A stretch of DNA of 42,996 nucleotides from JAVVXB01 sp036651815 (lineage in GTDB: Bacteria > Bacillota > Clostridia > Christensenellales > CAG-138): contig JAVVXB010000025.1 of assembly GCA_036651815.1 (NCBI GenBank), forward strand, positions 1-42,996. The letters are read 5' to 3'. Below the pieces are notes generated by a model that did no database searches, had not been told where the DNA came from, and was given only the letters and a program-made list of their open reading frames with translations. Made by a program: the position numbers and the translations under genes. Below are positions 7,786-15,438 of the stretch, in pieces. Within the stretch, counting starts at the first letter, position 1, and every line of letters begins with the position of its first letter.

Positions 7786-8904
7786 CTATTTGCTTTTGTT
7801 CAAAATTAGCCTTGCGATGCGATCCGCATCCCCGTTTGTCAACTCAGCATACAGGGGCAGACACAACACCCGCTCCGACAATTCGTCGGAAATCGGGGTT
7901 TCACCTCGATATCCCTTGTCCCGGTAGCAGGTTAGTCGGTTGGTTGGCGGACAGAAGTATTTGCGCGGATAGATCTGCTCAGCTTCTAATGCCGCACAGA
8001 CCTCGTCTCGTGTCTTTCCAAACGCATCATGGAATATGATCGGATAGTACGAATAATTGCGTGTAACCTCAGGCATATCCGGTAGCAGCTGGATACCCGA
8101 AACATTGGTAAAATGCGCATCATACCGCTCACAAACACGCTTGCGTTCCGCAATGCTTTGATCCGCCAGCGGTAGATTGCATAGACCCATTGCAGCCTGA
8201 AATTCATTCATCTTGGCATTGGTGCCAGCCAGCAACGCATCCTCTCCTGCTGGAATGCCGAACCGTTTAACGAGATTAAGTCGCTGGAGGCAAGCCGCAT
8301 GATTAACAGCCAAGCCCCCGCCCTCAATGGTATGAAATACCTTGGTTGCATGAAAACTAAACATCGAAATATCGCCATAGGTGGCAATGGGTACGCCACC
8401 AACCCGAACGCCAAAAGCATGCGCCGCATCATACAGCACTTTTAAGTGATGCTTATTGGCAATCTCATCGATTCGCGTTACTTCACACGGCACACCATAC
8501 ACATGTACCGGCAAAATTGCGGTCGTTTTTTCCGTAATCAACGGTTCAATCAGATCCGCATCCATTGTAAACGTGTCTTTACGTACATCGCAAAACACAG
8601 GCGTAAGTCCATGTCGTACGAGTGCATGTGTACTGGATGCAAATGTAAACGGAGAGGTAATCACCTCTCCCGCCAGCTCCATCGCCTCCACCGCCGTCTC
8701 CAGCGCAAGATGCCCGTTTACCGTTAAAACAAAATTTTCAACGCCAAGATAGCCGGCAAGCGCCTGCTCCAGTCGGTTATGTTTTTCTCCAAAATTTGTC
8801 AAAAATCGCGTATCCCACAGCGAAGCAATTTCCCGGCAAAATTCTTCATACGGCGGCATCGAGGGCCGGGTCACATAAATCGGTTTGGTTTGATCCTTAT
8901 CCAA
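7786..8904 (-). CDS. DegT/DnrJ/EryC1/StrS-family sugar aminotransferase
   Basis: PLP-dependent fold-type I enzyme of 372 residues. The PLP lysine is Lys188 in SFHATKVFHT, with the pyridine-binding Asp159 in YDAAHAFG. The family transaminates keto-sugars of nucleotide sugars. Placed directly before rfbA and rfbB, the most economical substrate is dTDP-4-keto-6-deoxyglucose, giving a dTDP-4-amino-4,6-dideoxyhexose (VioA/WecE-like or DesI-like). The stereochemistry of the product (gluco or galacto) cannot be told. The ATG follows GGAGGATTCCG. The 12-nt gap to the glycosylphosphotransferase indicates one operon. Confidence 0.92.
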   Translation of the reverse strand: MDKDQTKPIYVTRPSMPPYEEFCREIASLWDTRFLTNFGEKHNRLEQALAGYLGVENFVLTVNGHLALETAVEAMELAGEVITSPFTFASSTHALVRHGLTPVFCDVRKDTFTMDADLIEPLITEKTTAILPVHVYGVPCEVTRIDEIANKHHLKVLYDAAHAFGVRVGGVPIATYGDISMFSFHATKVFHTIEGGGLAVNHAACLQRLNLVKRFGIPAGEDALLAGTNAKMNEFQAAMGLCNLPLADQSIAERKRVCERYDAHFTNVSGIQLLPDMPEVTRNYSYYPIIFHDAFGKTRDEVCAALEAEQIYPRKYFCPPTNRLTCYRDKGYRGETPISDELSERVLCLPLYAELTNGDADRIARLILNKSK

Positions 8905-8916
8905 TCGGAATCCTCC

Positions 8917-10368
8917 TTATTCAGTCAGTTCCACCGCGTCCGTTTTCCCTGCGGCACTCTGCGCATCCGTTTTGGCTTCTGCTTGCGTGATAACCGCTTC
9001 CGACTGCGCTTCCTGCACGTCCATTTCAGAAAGCTTTTCCACCACGAACCCTTCAGTGCTCTCGGGCATGAATAAAACGTTAAGCGTTAGAAACAGCAGT
9101 TGTAGGTCACGCACGAGCGAACAGTTTTCAATATACAACATATCCAGCTTGAGTTTGTCCTCATAGCTGGTATTGTATTTCCCATAGATCTGTGCATAGC
9201 CGGTCAGCCCCGCCTTCACCTTCATCCGGTAACGGAATTCCGGCATCAGTTCACAGTAATAGTCGACGTTTTCAATGCGCTCGGCACGCGGTCCGACCAA
9301 AGACATCTCTCCGTGAAAAATGTTGAAAAACTGTGGCAACTCATCAATGCGCATGCGTCGCATAAACTTGCCAAACGGCGTAATTCGTTTGTCATTCTGG
9401 ATGGTAAAGCGCGCCCCATCCTTTTCCGCGTCAATGACCATACTGCGGAATTTATACAACGTGAACTGTTGCAGATTACGCGTATAGCGCACCTGTTTAA
9501 ACAAAATCGGACCACCATCCTGCAACTTGATTATCATCGCCGCAAAAAACATAATGGGGCTGGTCAGCAGAATGCCAATGGACGAAAAAAACAGATCCAT
9601 CAACCGCTTCAAAATCAACTGTTCTACTGAAAATGTGCGGTTTTTACACAGATAGACCAGTGAATCTCCAATGAATGTCTCGTGGGCATTGTGAAAGATG
9701 ATATCCTCCACCGTTGGCATCACCAGTAGACGTTTGTTATGTTCAAAACAATAGTCCGTCAGCTCCAGTCGGAGCGCACGATCCACGTTTCCAAGAAATA
9801 CCGTTGTAAACTCCTGAATTTTCGTAATGATGGCGTCGTACCCCTCCGTCTCGCATACAATGAGACAGATTTTGTATTTTTCCTTCATAGATCCTATCTT
9901 TTGTAAGGTGTCCAATTCATGCTGATCGTCGCTGCAAACAATCGCAGACGACCGTGCAGGGTACAGCACAAAAAACAACCGATCTGCACCAATGTACAGA
10001 ACCGTACCCATCCCCCACTGAACCAGCATCATCACAAACAGCGGCAACGGATCAAGCAGCATCTTTGCCGTCAGCGAAAGTACAAAGTACATAATGAAGT
10101 TGGAGAGGACAACCGCGAGATAATAAGCAAATAGCAGCTCTCGAAATCGCAATGTTCCAATCCGGAAGCAACGGTAAACCGATGCAAACATCAGAAAAAT
10201 GATCAGATACAGGAACACAAAAACAACGAATCCCTTAAACCAGAAATCCGTTTCAGGATAATAATTATAGATCAAATATAAGAACGCGCCTGCCACCGCC
10301 GCTGTTATTAGCAGCTTGCAGAGAAACATAATCGCGCCTTTAAACCGCTTCGGTGAGAGTATCGACAC
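8917..10368 (-). CDS. Polyprenyl glycosylphosphotransferase (exopolysaccharide-initiating)
   Basis: Integral membrane enzyme that transfers a sugar-1-phosphate to undecaprenyl phosphate to start glycan assembly (WbaP/ExoY family). From the GTG start it has 483 residues: four hydrophobic helices in the first 120 residues, a soluble nucleotide-sugar-sensor-like region, one helix in LFFSSIGILLTSPIMFFAAM, and the catalytic bacterial sugar transferase domain with YKFRSM, RRMRIDELPQ, MSLVGPR and KAGLTGYAQI. The open frame extends to an ATG at 10473, but a near-perfect promoter lies inside that stretch, so translation must start later. GTG at 10368 has AGAAGGG 7 nt upstream; ATG at 10329 is the alternative. 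The Ala/Glu-rich tail is unusual and probably disordered. Confidence 0.92.
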   Translation of the reverse strand: MSILSPKRFKGAIMFLCKLLITAAVAGAFLYLIYNYYPETDFWFKGFVVFVFLYLIIFLMFASVYRCFRIGTLRFRELLFAYYLAVVLSNFIMYFVLSLTAKMLLDPLPLFVMMLVQWGMGTVLYIGADRLFFVLYPARSSAIVCSDDQHELDTLQKIGSMKEKYKICLIVCETEGYDAIITKIQEFTTVFLGNVDRALRLELTDYCFEHNKRLLVMPTVEDIIFHNAHETFIGDSLVYLCKNRTFSVEQLILKRLMDLFFSSIGILLTSPIMFFAAMIIKLQDGGPILFKQVRYTRNLQQFTLYKFRSMVIDAEKDGARFTIQNDKRITPFGKFMRRMRIDELPQFFNIFHGEMSLVGPRAERIENVDYYCELMPEFRYRMKVKAGLTGYAQIYGKYNTSYEDKLKLDMLYIENCSLVRDLQLLFLTLNVLFMPESTEGFVVEKLSEMDVQEAQSEAVITQAEAKTDAQSAAGKTDAVELTE

Positions 10369-10435
10369 CGTATGCACCCTTCTTCCGGCGTATGCGCATG
10401 AATATAATCGCACACAACTGCCGTTTCTACCGAAA

Positions 10436-10464
10436 ATTGTAGCATTCCGATGATTGCTTGTCAA
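10436..10464 (-). promoter_or_regulatory. Near-consensus sigma-A promoter of the sugar-transferase operon
   Basis: On the minus strand: TTGACA at 10459-10464, exactly 17 bp, TACAAT at 10436-10441. Predicted +1 is near 10429. It starts 10 nt after the upstream hypothetical gene stops, and should drive the glycosylphosphotransferase, aminotransferase, rfbA, rfbB and perhaps the next two genes. Confidence 0.88.
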
Positions 10465-10473
10465 ACAAACCAT

Positions 10474-11016
10474 TTATTCCATGCCACAGTGATAGAGCAA
10501 CCGTGCGCATGCATCCGCAAGTGCGCCGCATGTATCCATGCGCGTCATCCGTTCCTTTGGCAGGCAATCAATAGCTAAGGTAAGCAGCGCCTGCTGCGCG
10601 CTCCTTTTTGCACCGAGCCCAGATTGAGCACCCAATGTCAGCCAAAGGGCACGCTGAATTTGAGCATCCGCAGGGCAGCCTGTACCATGTTTTCCCGCGA
10701 AGCACAGCATGCGGTTGAGCGTATATTCACCGCGATCCTCTTCGACGGGGGGCAATGTTCGCAGCACCTCGTCCACACAGGCAGAATAGAATGCATCTGT
10801 CAGCCTGAATAACAGCCAATCATCCTTGCACTCAACTGCGGCAACCAGCGGTACCCCCAGCAATGGTGCAAACGCAGCAACGTCCACAACGTCCTTGCAT
10901 GGCCAATATACACTCACCGCAGCGTGCTTGGCCGGAATTTTGATCTGTTCAATGCGCACGCCGGTCAACGTGCATGCAATTATCTCCCGCACACGCAACC
11001 AGATTGTAATTTCCAT
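10474..11016 (-). CDS. Hypothetical protein, 180 residues
   Basis: Soluble protein with no signal peptide and no family I recognise with confidence. The stretch LLFRLTDAFYSACVDEVL and a helical C-terminal half with RALWLTLGAQ recall the anticodon-binding (DALR-like) helical region near arginyl-tRNA synthetases, but no synthetase signature is present, so this is only a hint. The N-terminal region CTLTGVRIEQIKIP also recalls the ArgS additional domain. The ATG is placed exactly where its strong promoter predicts +1 and has no ribosome-binding site, so the mRNA may be leaderless; GTG codons further in are alternatives. It is divergent from the ModE-like gene. Confidence 0.75.
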   Translation of the reverse strand: MEITIWLRVREIIACTLTGVRIEQIKIPAKHAAVSVYWPCKDVVDVAAFAPLLGVPLVAAVECKDDWLLFRLTDAFYSACVDEVLRTLPPVEEDRGEYTLNRMLCFAGKHGTGCPADAQIQRALWLTLGAQSGLGAKRSAQQALLTLAIDCLPKERMTRMDTCGALADACARLLYHCGME

Positions 11017-11022
11017 AATTCG

Positions 11023-11051
11023 AGTGTAACGAGAACGACTTCGGATGTCAA
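11023..11051 (-). promoter_or_regulatory. Sigma-A promoter predicting a leaderless mRNA
   Basis: Minus strand TTGACA (11046-11051), 17-bp spacer, TACACT (11023-11028). Six bases follow before the ATG at 11016, placing +1 on the A of the start codon. The -35 box lies under the region expected for the -35 of the opposing ModE-like promoter, so the two may exclude each other. Confidence 0.75.
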
Positions 11052-11064
11052 CTTTCAGAAACTG

Positions 11065-11073
11065 TGTTATACT
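11065..11073 (+). promoter_or_regulatory. Extended -10 promoter of the ModE-like gene
   Basis: TGT-TATACT on the plus strand forms an extended -10 element. No good -35 is seen 17 bp upstream, which extended -10 promoters can tolerate. It lies 27 nt before the ATG at 11101, with GGAGG between. The same TGTTATACT occurs before the CotH gene. Confidence 0.6.
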
Positions 11074-11100
11074 AAACGCATTCTACGATGGAGGTGTCCC

Positions 11101-11442
11101 ATGCCTGAGAAGCAACTGCGCTACACCATCACCATCCGCGTCTTTGGTGAAGAAAAATGCTTTGGCCCTGGGATTGCCGAATTACTGGAACAAGTAGATC
11201 GGCTAAAATCTCTGCGCAAGGCGACCATCGAAATGGGTATGGCCTATTCGAAAGCTTGGCGTGTCATTAAGGTTGCCGAAAAAAATCTTGGATTTCCGCT
11301 TTTGACCTCTGTCACTGGCGGAAAAGGCGGCGGCGGCGCGGCACTGACACCAGAAGCAAAGCGTTTTCTACGCTCATTCAGACAATTTGAAGTGGCGGTG
11401 CGCGGATATGCAGACGAAGCTTTCCTGGAAATTATCGGTTAA
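11101..11442 (+). CDS. ModE-like winged-helix transcriptional regulator (DNA-binding domain only)
   Basis: 113 residues. The LysR-type winged helix of the molybdate regulator ModE is clear: GPGIAELLEQVD, then MGMAYSKAWRVIKVAEKNLG with the recognition helix, and a Gly-rich wing (GGKGGGGAALTPEAKRFL). Full ModE has two Mop molybdate-binding domains after this; they are absent, so it is the short form common in anaerobes, where ligand sensing is unclear. ATG has GGAGG 6 nt upstream. No molybdate transporter lies in the window. Its promoter overlaps that of the divergent hypothetical gene, so it may repress that gene. dapF follows after 47 nt. Confidence 0.88.
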   Translation: MPEKQLRYTITIRVFGEEKCFGPGIAELLEQVDRLKSLRKATIEMGMAYSKAWRVIKVAEKNLGFPLLTSVTGGKGGGGAALTPEAKRFLRSFRQFEVAVRGYADEAFLEIIG

Positions 11443-11489
11443 TCTTTAATTGAGCAGCCAACTGCGTTACTAAAAGGGAGAAGTGCAAT

Positions 11490-12317
11490 ATGCAGTTTAC
11501 GAAAGTACAGGGTCTTGGAAATGATTTTATTCTAGTCGATGCACGCACGGGCAAGCAGCCTGACTTCAACGCCATCGCACCGCGTATTTGCAACCGTCAC
11601 ACCGGCATCGGCGCGGATGGAATTCTGCTGGTTTTGTGCAGTGACGTGGCAGATATTCGAATGCGCATCATCAATTCTGATGGCAGCGAAGCCGAAATGT
11701 GCGGCAATGGCATCCGTGCATTCAGCAAATATGTATATGAGCGCGACATCCTCCAAAAAGAAATCTTTACAGTAGAAACATTGGCAGGCATCATGCGTCC
11801 CGCGTTGACGATACAGGGCGGCTGTGTCCAGAACGTAACCGTGGACATGGGCGAACCGTTTCTCGATTGCCAAGAGATCCCCGTTGTTGGCCAAGGCCGC
11901 TGTATTGATCGGATATTGACCGTGGATGGTCATACCGTACGTTATACAACCGTTTTGGTGGGTGTGCCGCACACGGTGGTGTTTGTAGATGATCTCGCGC
12001 AGCCTGGACTTATGGAGCTTGGCAACGCAATTGAACATGCAGACGTTTTTCCCCGCCGCACCAACGTCAATTTTGTACACGTGCTGGATGATCACAATGT
12101 GGAGGTACGCACCTGGGAACGCGGTTGCGGACCAACGCTTGCCTGCGGCACTGGCTGCTGCAGCGTGGCCGTATGCTGCGTGCTCAACGGTAAAACGGAA
12201 CGTCGCGTTGCAGTCCACATCGCGCTCGGCACATTACAGATCGAATGGGCCGAAGATCACCATGTATATATGACCGGTCCGGCAGAGCTCGTTTTTACTG
12301 GGGATATTCTCATCTAA
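11490..12317 (+). CDS. dapF: Diaminopimelate epimerase
   Basis: 275 residues, normal length. It interconverts LL- and meso-diaminopimelate for lysine and peptidoglycan synthesis. The two catalytic cysteines are visible: Cys71 in EMCGNGIRAF and Cys219 in LACGTG, with the substrate-binding WERGCGPT just before. The family usually has Glu-Arg-Gly-x-Gly-x-Thr, which holds here with Cys213 as the variable residue. ATG follows GGGAG by 9-10 nt. No other dap genes are near. It may be co-transcribed with the ModE-like gene, or have its own promoter not recognised here. Confidence 0.97.
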   Translation: MQFTKVQGLGNDFILVDARTGKQPDFNAIAPRICNRHTGIGADGILLVLCSDVADIRMRIINSDGSEAEMCGNGIRAFSKYVYERDILQKEIFTVETLAGIMRPALTIQGGCVQNVTVDMGEPFLDCQEIPVVGQGRCIDRILTVDGHTVRYTTVLVGVPHTVVFVDDLAQPGLMELGNAIEHADVFPRRTNVNFVHVLDDHNVEVRTWERGCGPTLACGTGCCSVAVCCVLNGKTERRVAVHIALGTLQIEWAEDHHVYMTGPAELVFTGDILI

Positions 12318-12405
12318 CACCCCATCGCAACGCATGCGGAGCGGCTGCTGCATCGATGAATACCATCGGTTTGTAAGGCCCTGACGGTTCTTATGCCGGA
12401 TCTTG

Positions 12406-12595
12406 CTTGTTTCTTTGCATGTGTGCGCAGGTTTGCCTGATGACAGGCTTAGGGACGGTTTTCGCACGCGGTGTGGAAGACAGCGTTGGCGTATGGCCTT
12501 GTTTCTTGTATGCGTGAACACGTTTACTCTCACGCAGATCTGTGCTTGCAGTCATGACATCACCTTGTTTCTTGCATGCATGCGCACGCTTACCC
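12406..12595. repeat. Three degenerate 32-bp direct repeats in a non-coding stretch
   Basis: Copies at 12406-12437, 12498-12529 and 12564-12595 share CTTGTTTCTT(T)G followed by an alternating TGCATG/TGCGTG block and a C/GG/CTTTRCC-like end. Spacing is 92 and 66 bp, so it is not a regular array. The 427-base gap between dapF and the aldolase has no credible gene. A minus-strand open frame through the repeats gives the recurring peptides RAHACKKQG and RVHAYKKQG but has no ribosome-binding site. Confidence 0.55.
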
Positions 12596-12672
12596 ATCCA
12601 GCCGCCCGTTGATAACACCAGAGCAAAATGCACCGCCGCAGACTGTCCAAGGCGCTTTCGCAACAGGATGCG

Positions 12673-12685
12673 TGACATTATGTCA
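12673..12685. promoter_or_regulatory. Perfect palindrome upstream of the aldolase gene
   Basis: TGACAT-T-ATGTCA, a 13-bp perfect inverted repeat 60 bp before the aldolase ATG. The position suits an operator for a dimeric regulator. No strong -35/-10 pair is clear next to it, so the function is inferred only. Confidence 0.35.
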
Positions 12686-12744
12686 AGTGATGTGGTTTGG
12701 TATTTTCCACAAGATTGATACAAAAACGAACGAGGTATGGTTTT

Positions 12745-14034
12745 ATGAATTTTAAATATTTGCACCCCGCAGATCAGCTCGTTATGATCATGCAGCGAAT
12801 TTACGACCGTGGTTTGACAACCACCTCTGGCGGAAATTTGTCAATTCACGATGATAACGGTGATATCTGGATTACGCCAAAGGGCATTGATAAGGGTACG
12901 CTCACCCGCAACGATATCATCTGTGTCAAACCGGATGGTTCCACCATCGGCCCGCATGCACCATCGAGCGAGCTTCCGTTTCATGCATCCGTCTACAAGG
13001 TACGCCCCGATCTAAAAGCTGTACTTCACGCGCATCCCCCGCACATTGTGGCTTTTTCCATCACGCGTACATTGCCCGAAGTTGCATTGCTGCCATCGGT
13101 GTATAAGACCTGTGGCAAGTTGAAGCTTGCCCCTTATGCGTTGCCCGGCAGTCAGCCGCTTGGCGACTGTATTGCAAAGGAATTTGCAGCCGGCTCCGAT
13201 GTCGTTTTTTTAGAAAATCATGGCGTCTGCATTGGCGGAACGAATTTATTTTCTGCCTTTATGGCCTTTGAGACGCTCGAATACGGTGCAAAGCTGGAAA
13301 TCATCGCCCAAAAAATTGGCAAGCCCCGCAAGCTGACCCAAGAGCAGTTGCATTTGACCGACACGCAGGATCATCAAAACATGGACAGCTATCCGCCCAT
13401 GCTACATCCCACTGCAGAGCGCGCCGCCCGCCGCGATATGATTACGCTAATTCATCGATCCTATGACCATGGACTGTTTAACGCAACCCATGGCACCTAC
13501 TCCGTGCGGCTTACGGCCGATTCCTTTCTAATTACCCCCTATGGATTGGACCGTGCATATCTGAGTCCAGAGGATCTTGTCTGTGTAAAGTCCGGCAGGA
13601 AGGAGCAGGGTAAAACGCCTTCCCGCGCTGTACGTTTTCATGAACAGATTTATCGGCTAAATCCCGATATTGGCGCCGTCCTGTTGGCACACCCGCCATC
13701 TGTGATGGCATTTGCGGTCACGGATGCCAAGTTTGATCCGCGCACCATTCCGGAAAGTTATGTTTTACTGCGTGAAATCTGCAAGGAGCCATTCGGCAGT
13801 ATCTACAGTACGCCGGAAAAAGCAGCGTGTAAATTCTCGCCCGCTGTCCCAGCCATCATTTTTGAAAACGATTGCATTACAGTAACTGGCGAATCTCTTT
13901 TGCAGGCGTTTGATCGTCTAGAGGTTGCCGAAGCAACCGCCCGTTCCATCATACTCTCCCGCGATATTGGCAATATCGTACACATTACCCCGGCGGAAGT
14001 AGAAGAGCTAAAGGTGGCTTTCCATCTTCGCTAA
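12745..14034 (+). CDS. Double-domain class II aldolase/adducin protein with a degenerate second domain
   Basis: 429 residues holding two tandem class II aldolase (FucA/AraD-type) domains, about 5-190 and 225-425. Domain 1 keeps the catalytic Glu76 (SSELPFH) and the zinc ligands His95, His97 (LHAHPP) and His159 (ENHG), so it could cleave or epimerise a sugar phosphate. In domain 2 the same positions are Ala295 (SRAVRFH), Leu314 and His316 (LLAHPP) and Asp375 (ENDC), so three of four key residues are lost. The start at 12745 is chosen for GAGG upstream and the domain boundary. The substrate is unknown; no kinase or isomerase partner is adjacent. It converges on noc, leaving only 5 bases between the stops. 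Confidence 0.9.
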   Translation: MNFKYLHPADQLVMIMQRIYDRGLTTTSGGNLSIHDDNGDIWITPKGIDKGTLTRNDIICVKPDGSTIGPHAPSSELPFHASVYKVRPDLKAVLHAHPPHIVAFSITRTLPEVALLPSVYKTCGKLKLAPYALPGSQPLGDCIAKEFAAGSDVVFLENHGVCIGGTNLFSAFMAFETLEYGAKLEIIAQKIGKPRKLTQEQLHLTDTQDHQNMDSYPPMLHPTAERAARRDMITLIHRSYDHGLFNATHGTYSVRLTADSFLITPYGLDRAYLSPEDLVCVKSGRKEQGKTPSRAVRFHEQIYRLNPDIGAVLLAHPPSVMAFAVTDAKFDPRTIPESYVLLREICKEPFGSIYSTPEKAACKFSPAVPAIIFENDCITVTGESLLQAFDRLEVAEATARSIILSRDIGNIVHITPAEVEELKVAFHLR

Positions 14035-14039
14035 CCCCG

Positions 14040-14870
14040 TTAACATCCACGCCGTACTTTGACGAGCATATCCACGCCGTCCTCAAAATCGGTCTGGATT
14101 AACTCGACCTTGAGTCCCGTATCTCGCAACTGCTCGGCGCCAAACTTCACAGAGTTGACAAACAGGCGGTAATCCTTCAGCAACCGCAGTAGCCGTGGAT
14201 GCGGCTTTGCGGAAACCATCGCTATCATTCGCTCCACCAATCGCTCGGTGTCCTTAACATTCAAATTTTTTTCACAGATTTTATCCAGCGCCTCCAGCTG
14301 CATCCGTTCATCACGCAGTTGCAGCAGCGCTCGGGCATGCCGTTCCGTCAACCCTGAGCCGGACATTCTATGCCGAACCGCGGGCGATAGATGTAACAGC
14401 CTTAGCTTGTTCGCCAGGAAGGATTGGCTCTTTCCGAGGCTTGTTGCCAAAGCTTCCTGCGTCATATTATAGGTTTTCAAAACTGCGCGATAGCATTCAG
14501 CTTCCTCAAAATAGTGTAAATCTCGGCGTTGAACATTTTCAACCAGCGCCATCAGCGCACTATCCACCTCCGCCGTTCCGGATTGAACCACGCAGAGAAC
14601 TTCCCGCATGCCCAGCATTTTGCATGCACGCAGTCTTCGTTCCCCGGCAATGAGTTCAAATCTGCCGGCATTTTTGCGTACCACCAGTGGCTGAATCAAT
14701 CCTGCCTCCTGAATAGACTGTTTCAACTCGATGAGACTTTGCTCGTCGAATTCGCGCCTTGGTTGATAGGGATTGGGCATGACGCTGTCAATTGGCAGCA
14801 TCATGAGTGTGCGTTCCTGTGGGCGATGTTTTTGCGGTTGAGCCGTTTCATGTGTGATTCCAAATGGCAT
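14040..14870 (-). CDS. noc: ParB/Spo0J-family nucleoid occlusion protein
   Basis: 276 residues. The N-terminal ParB/Srx domain carries NPYQPRREF and the CTP-binding box ELIAGERRLRAC. The helix-turn-helix region has MTQEALATSLGKSQSFLANK with ERHARALL after it. The C-terminal domain (NLNVKDTERLVERM, and the dimerising end) resembles Bacillus Noc rather than ParB. Noc binds scattered sites and the membrane and blocks septum formation over DNA. Start: ATG 14870 has AAGGGAGG 7 nt upstream; the frame is open for 43 more codons with Cys/His-rich, unlikely sequence. No parA is adjacent, which also favours Noc over Spo0J. Confidence 0.85.
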   Translation of the reverse strand: MPFGITHETAQPQKHRPQERTLMMLPIDSVMPNPYQPRREFDEQSLIELKQSIQEAGLIQPLVVRKNAGRFELIAGERRLRACKMLGMREVLCVVQSGTAEVDSALMALVENVQRRDLHYFEEAECYRAVLKTYNMTQEALATSLGKSQSFLANKLRLLHLSPAVRHRMSGSGLTERHARALLQLRDERMQLEALDKICEKNLNVKDTERLVERMIAMVSAKPHPRLLRLLKDYRLFVNSVKFGAEQLRDTGLKVELIQTDFEDGVDMLVKVRRGC

Positions 14871-15034
14871 ACGAAAACCTCCCTTGCTGCAAATAGAACA
14901 TTCTTCATTACAATGCTCCATTCCTGCATGGCCGACAATCATCGTATGTAGCTGACAAAAGAAGACAGGATGCTTCTGCGCTCTGCCAGCGCCGTCCATT
15001 CCATTTCCTTAAATTTTCCAACCTTATAATCAAT

Positions 15035-15063
15035 ATTATAATCAGCATTCCCGGAACCGTTCA
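15035..15063 (-). promoter_or_regulatory. Possible noc promoter
   Basis: Minus strand TATAAT (15035-15040) with a weak -35 (TGAACG, 15058-15063) at 17 bp. It leaves a leader of about 160 nt before the noc ATG. Only the -10 is convincing. Confidence 0.35.
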
Positions 15064-15066
15064 CGC

Positions 15067-15090
15067 AAAAAGCGGCCGTGTGGCCGCTTT
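15067..15090 (-). terminator. Rho-independent terminator downstream of the shorter PQQ-propeller gene
   Basis: AAGCGGCC (15070-15077) and GGCCGCTT (15082-15089) form an 8-bp GC stem with a 4-nt loop. On the minus strand it is followed by TTTTT. It is the only strong terminator between that gene's stop at 15439 and noc. Confidence 0.75.
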
Positions 15091-15094
15091 ATAC

Positions 15095-15438
15095 CGATGC
15101 GTATCCTGCATGCAATGAACGCACCGAAAAAATAACTTTCGTGCGAAGCCTTCTAAATGTAGTCCAATCGGTTCGCCGCCAAAGCGCTCTTCGTGCATTG
15201 ATGAGTAAAGAAGATTCAGTGTGCTAGGTCGTTTCGGCGGTTATTATTGTTCTCGTGTCCATAAAACGGCGAACGGCAGCGGATTCTCTGTTCAAAAAAC
15301 TATTTTACGTTTTTAATGCGAGAAGCCATTGCGGGGTATTTTTGAACAATACGGGTTGAGCATAATTGCCAAGTGTAGCAGCTTCAATCGCAGGCAATGG
15401 CGCACAAGCTTTTTCATGTACCGATCCTACGAACGCCA
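15095..15438. other. Non-coding 3' stretch after the shorter PQQ-propeller gene
   Basis: About 340 bases with no credible gene. The only structure seen is a long-loop inverted repeat, GTTCAAAAA (15290-15298) with TTTTTGAAC (15339-15347). If the terminator at 15067-15090 is used, this is an unusually long 3' untranslated region. Confidence 0.4.

Noticed and set aside
10369..10473. Glycosylphosphotransferase starting at ATG 10473
   Set aside because: A near-consensus promoter (10436-10464) lies inside this segment, so it is upstream of or at the predicted transcription start.
11532..12218. 228-codon minus-strand open frame inside dapF
   Set aside because: Fully antisense to an intact dapF, Ala/His-rich without recognisable motifs and without a ribosome-binding site.
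12406..12595. CRISPR array
   Set aside because: Only three copies, each differing from the others, with unequal spacing, and no cas genes anywhere in the window.
12391..12765. 124-codon minus-strand frame with recurring KKQG peptides
   Set aside because: The peptide repeats follow from the DNA repeats; no ribosome-binding site, and it would run into the aldolase start region.
14871..14999. Noc starting 43 codons upstream at 14999
   Set aside because: That part is Cys/His-rich and unlike the family, while ATG 14870 has AAGGGAGG at ideal spacing.
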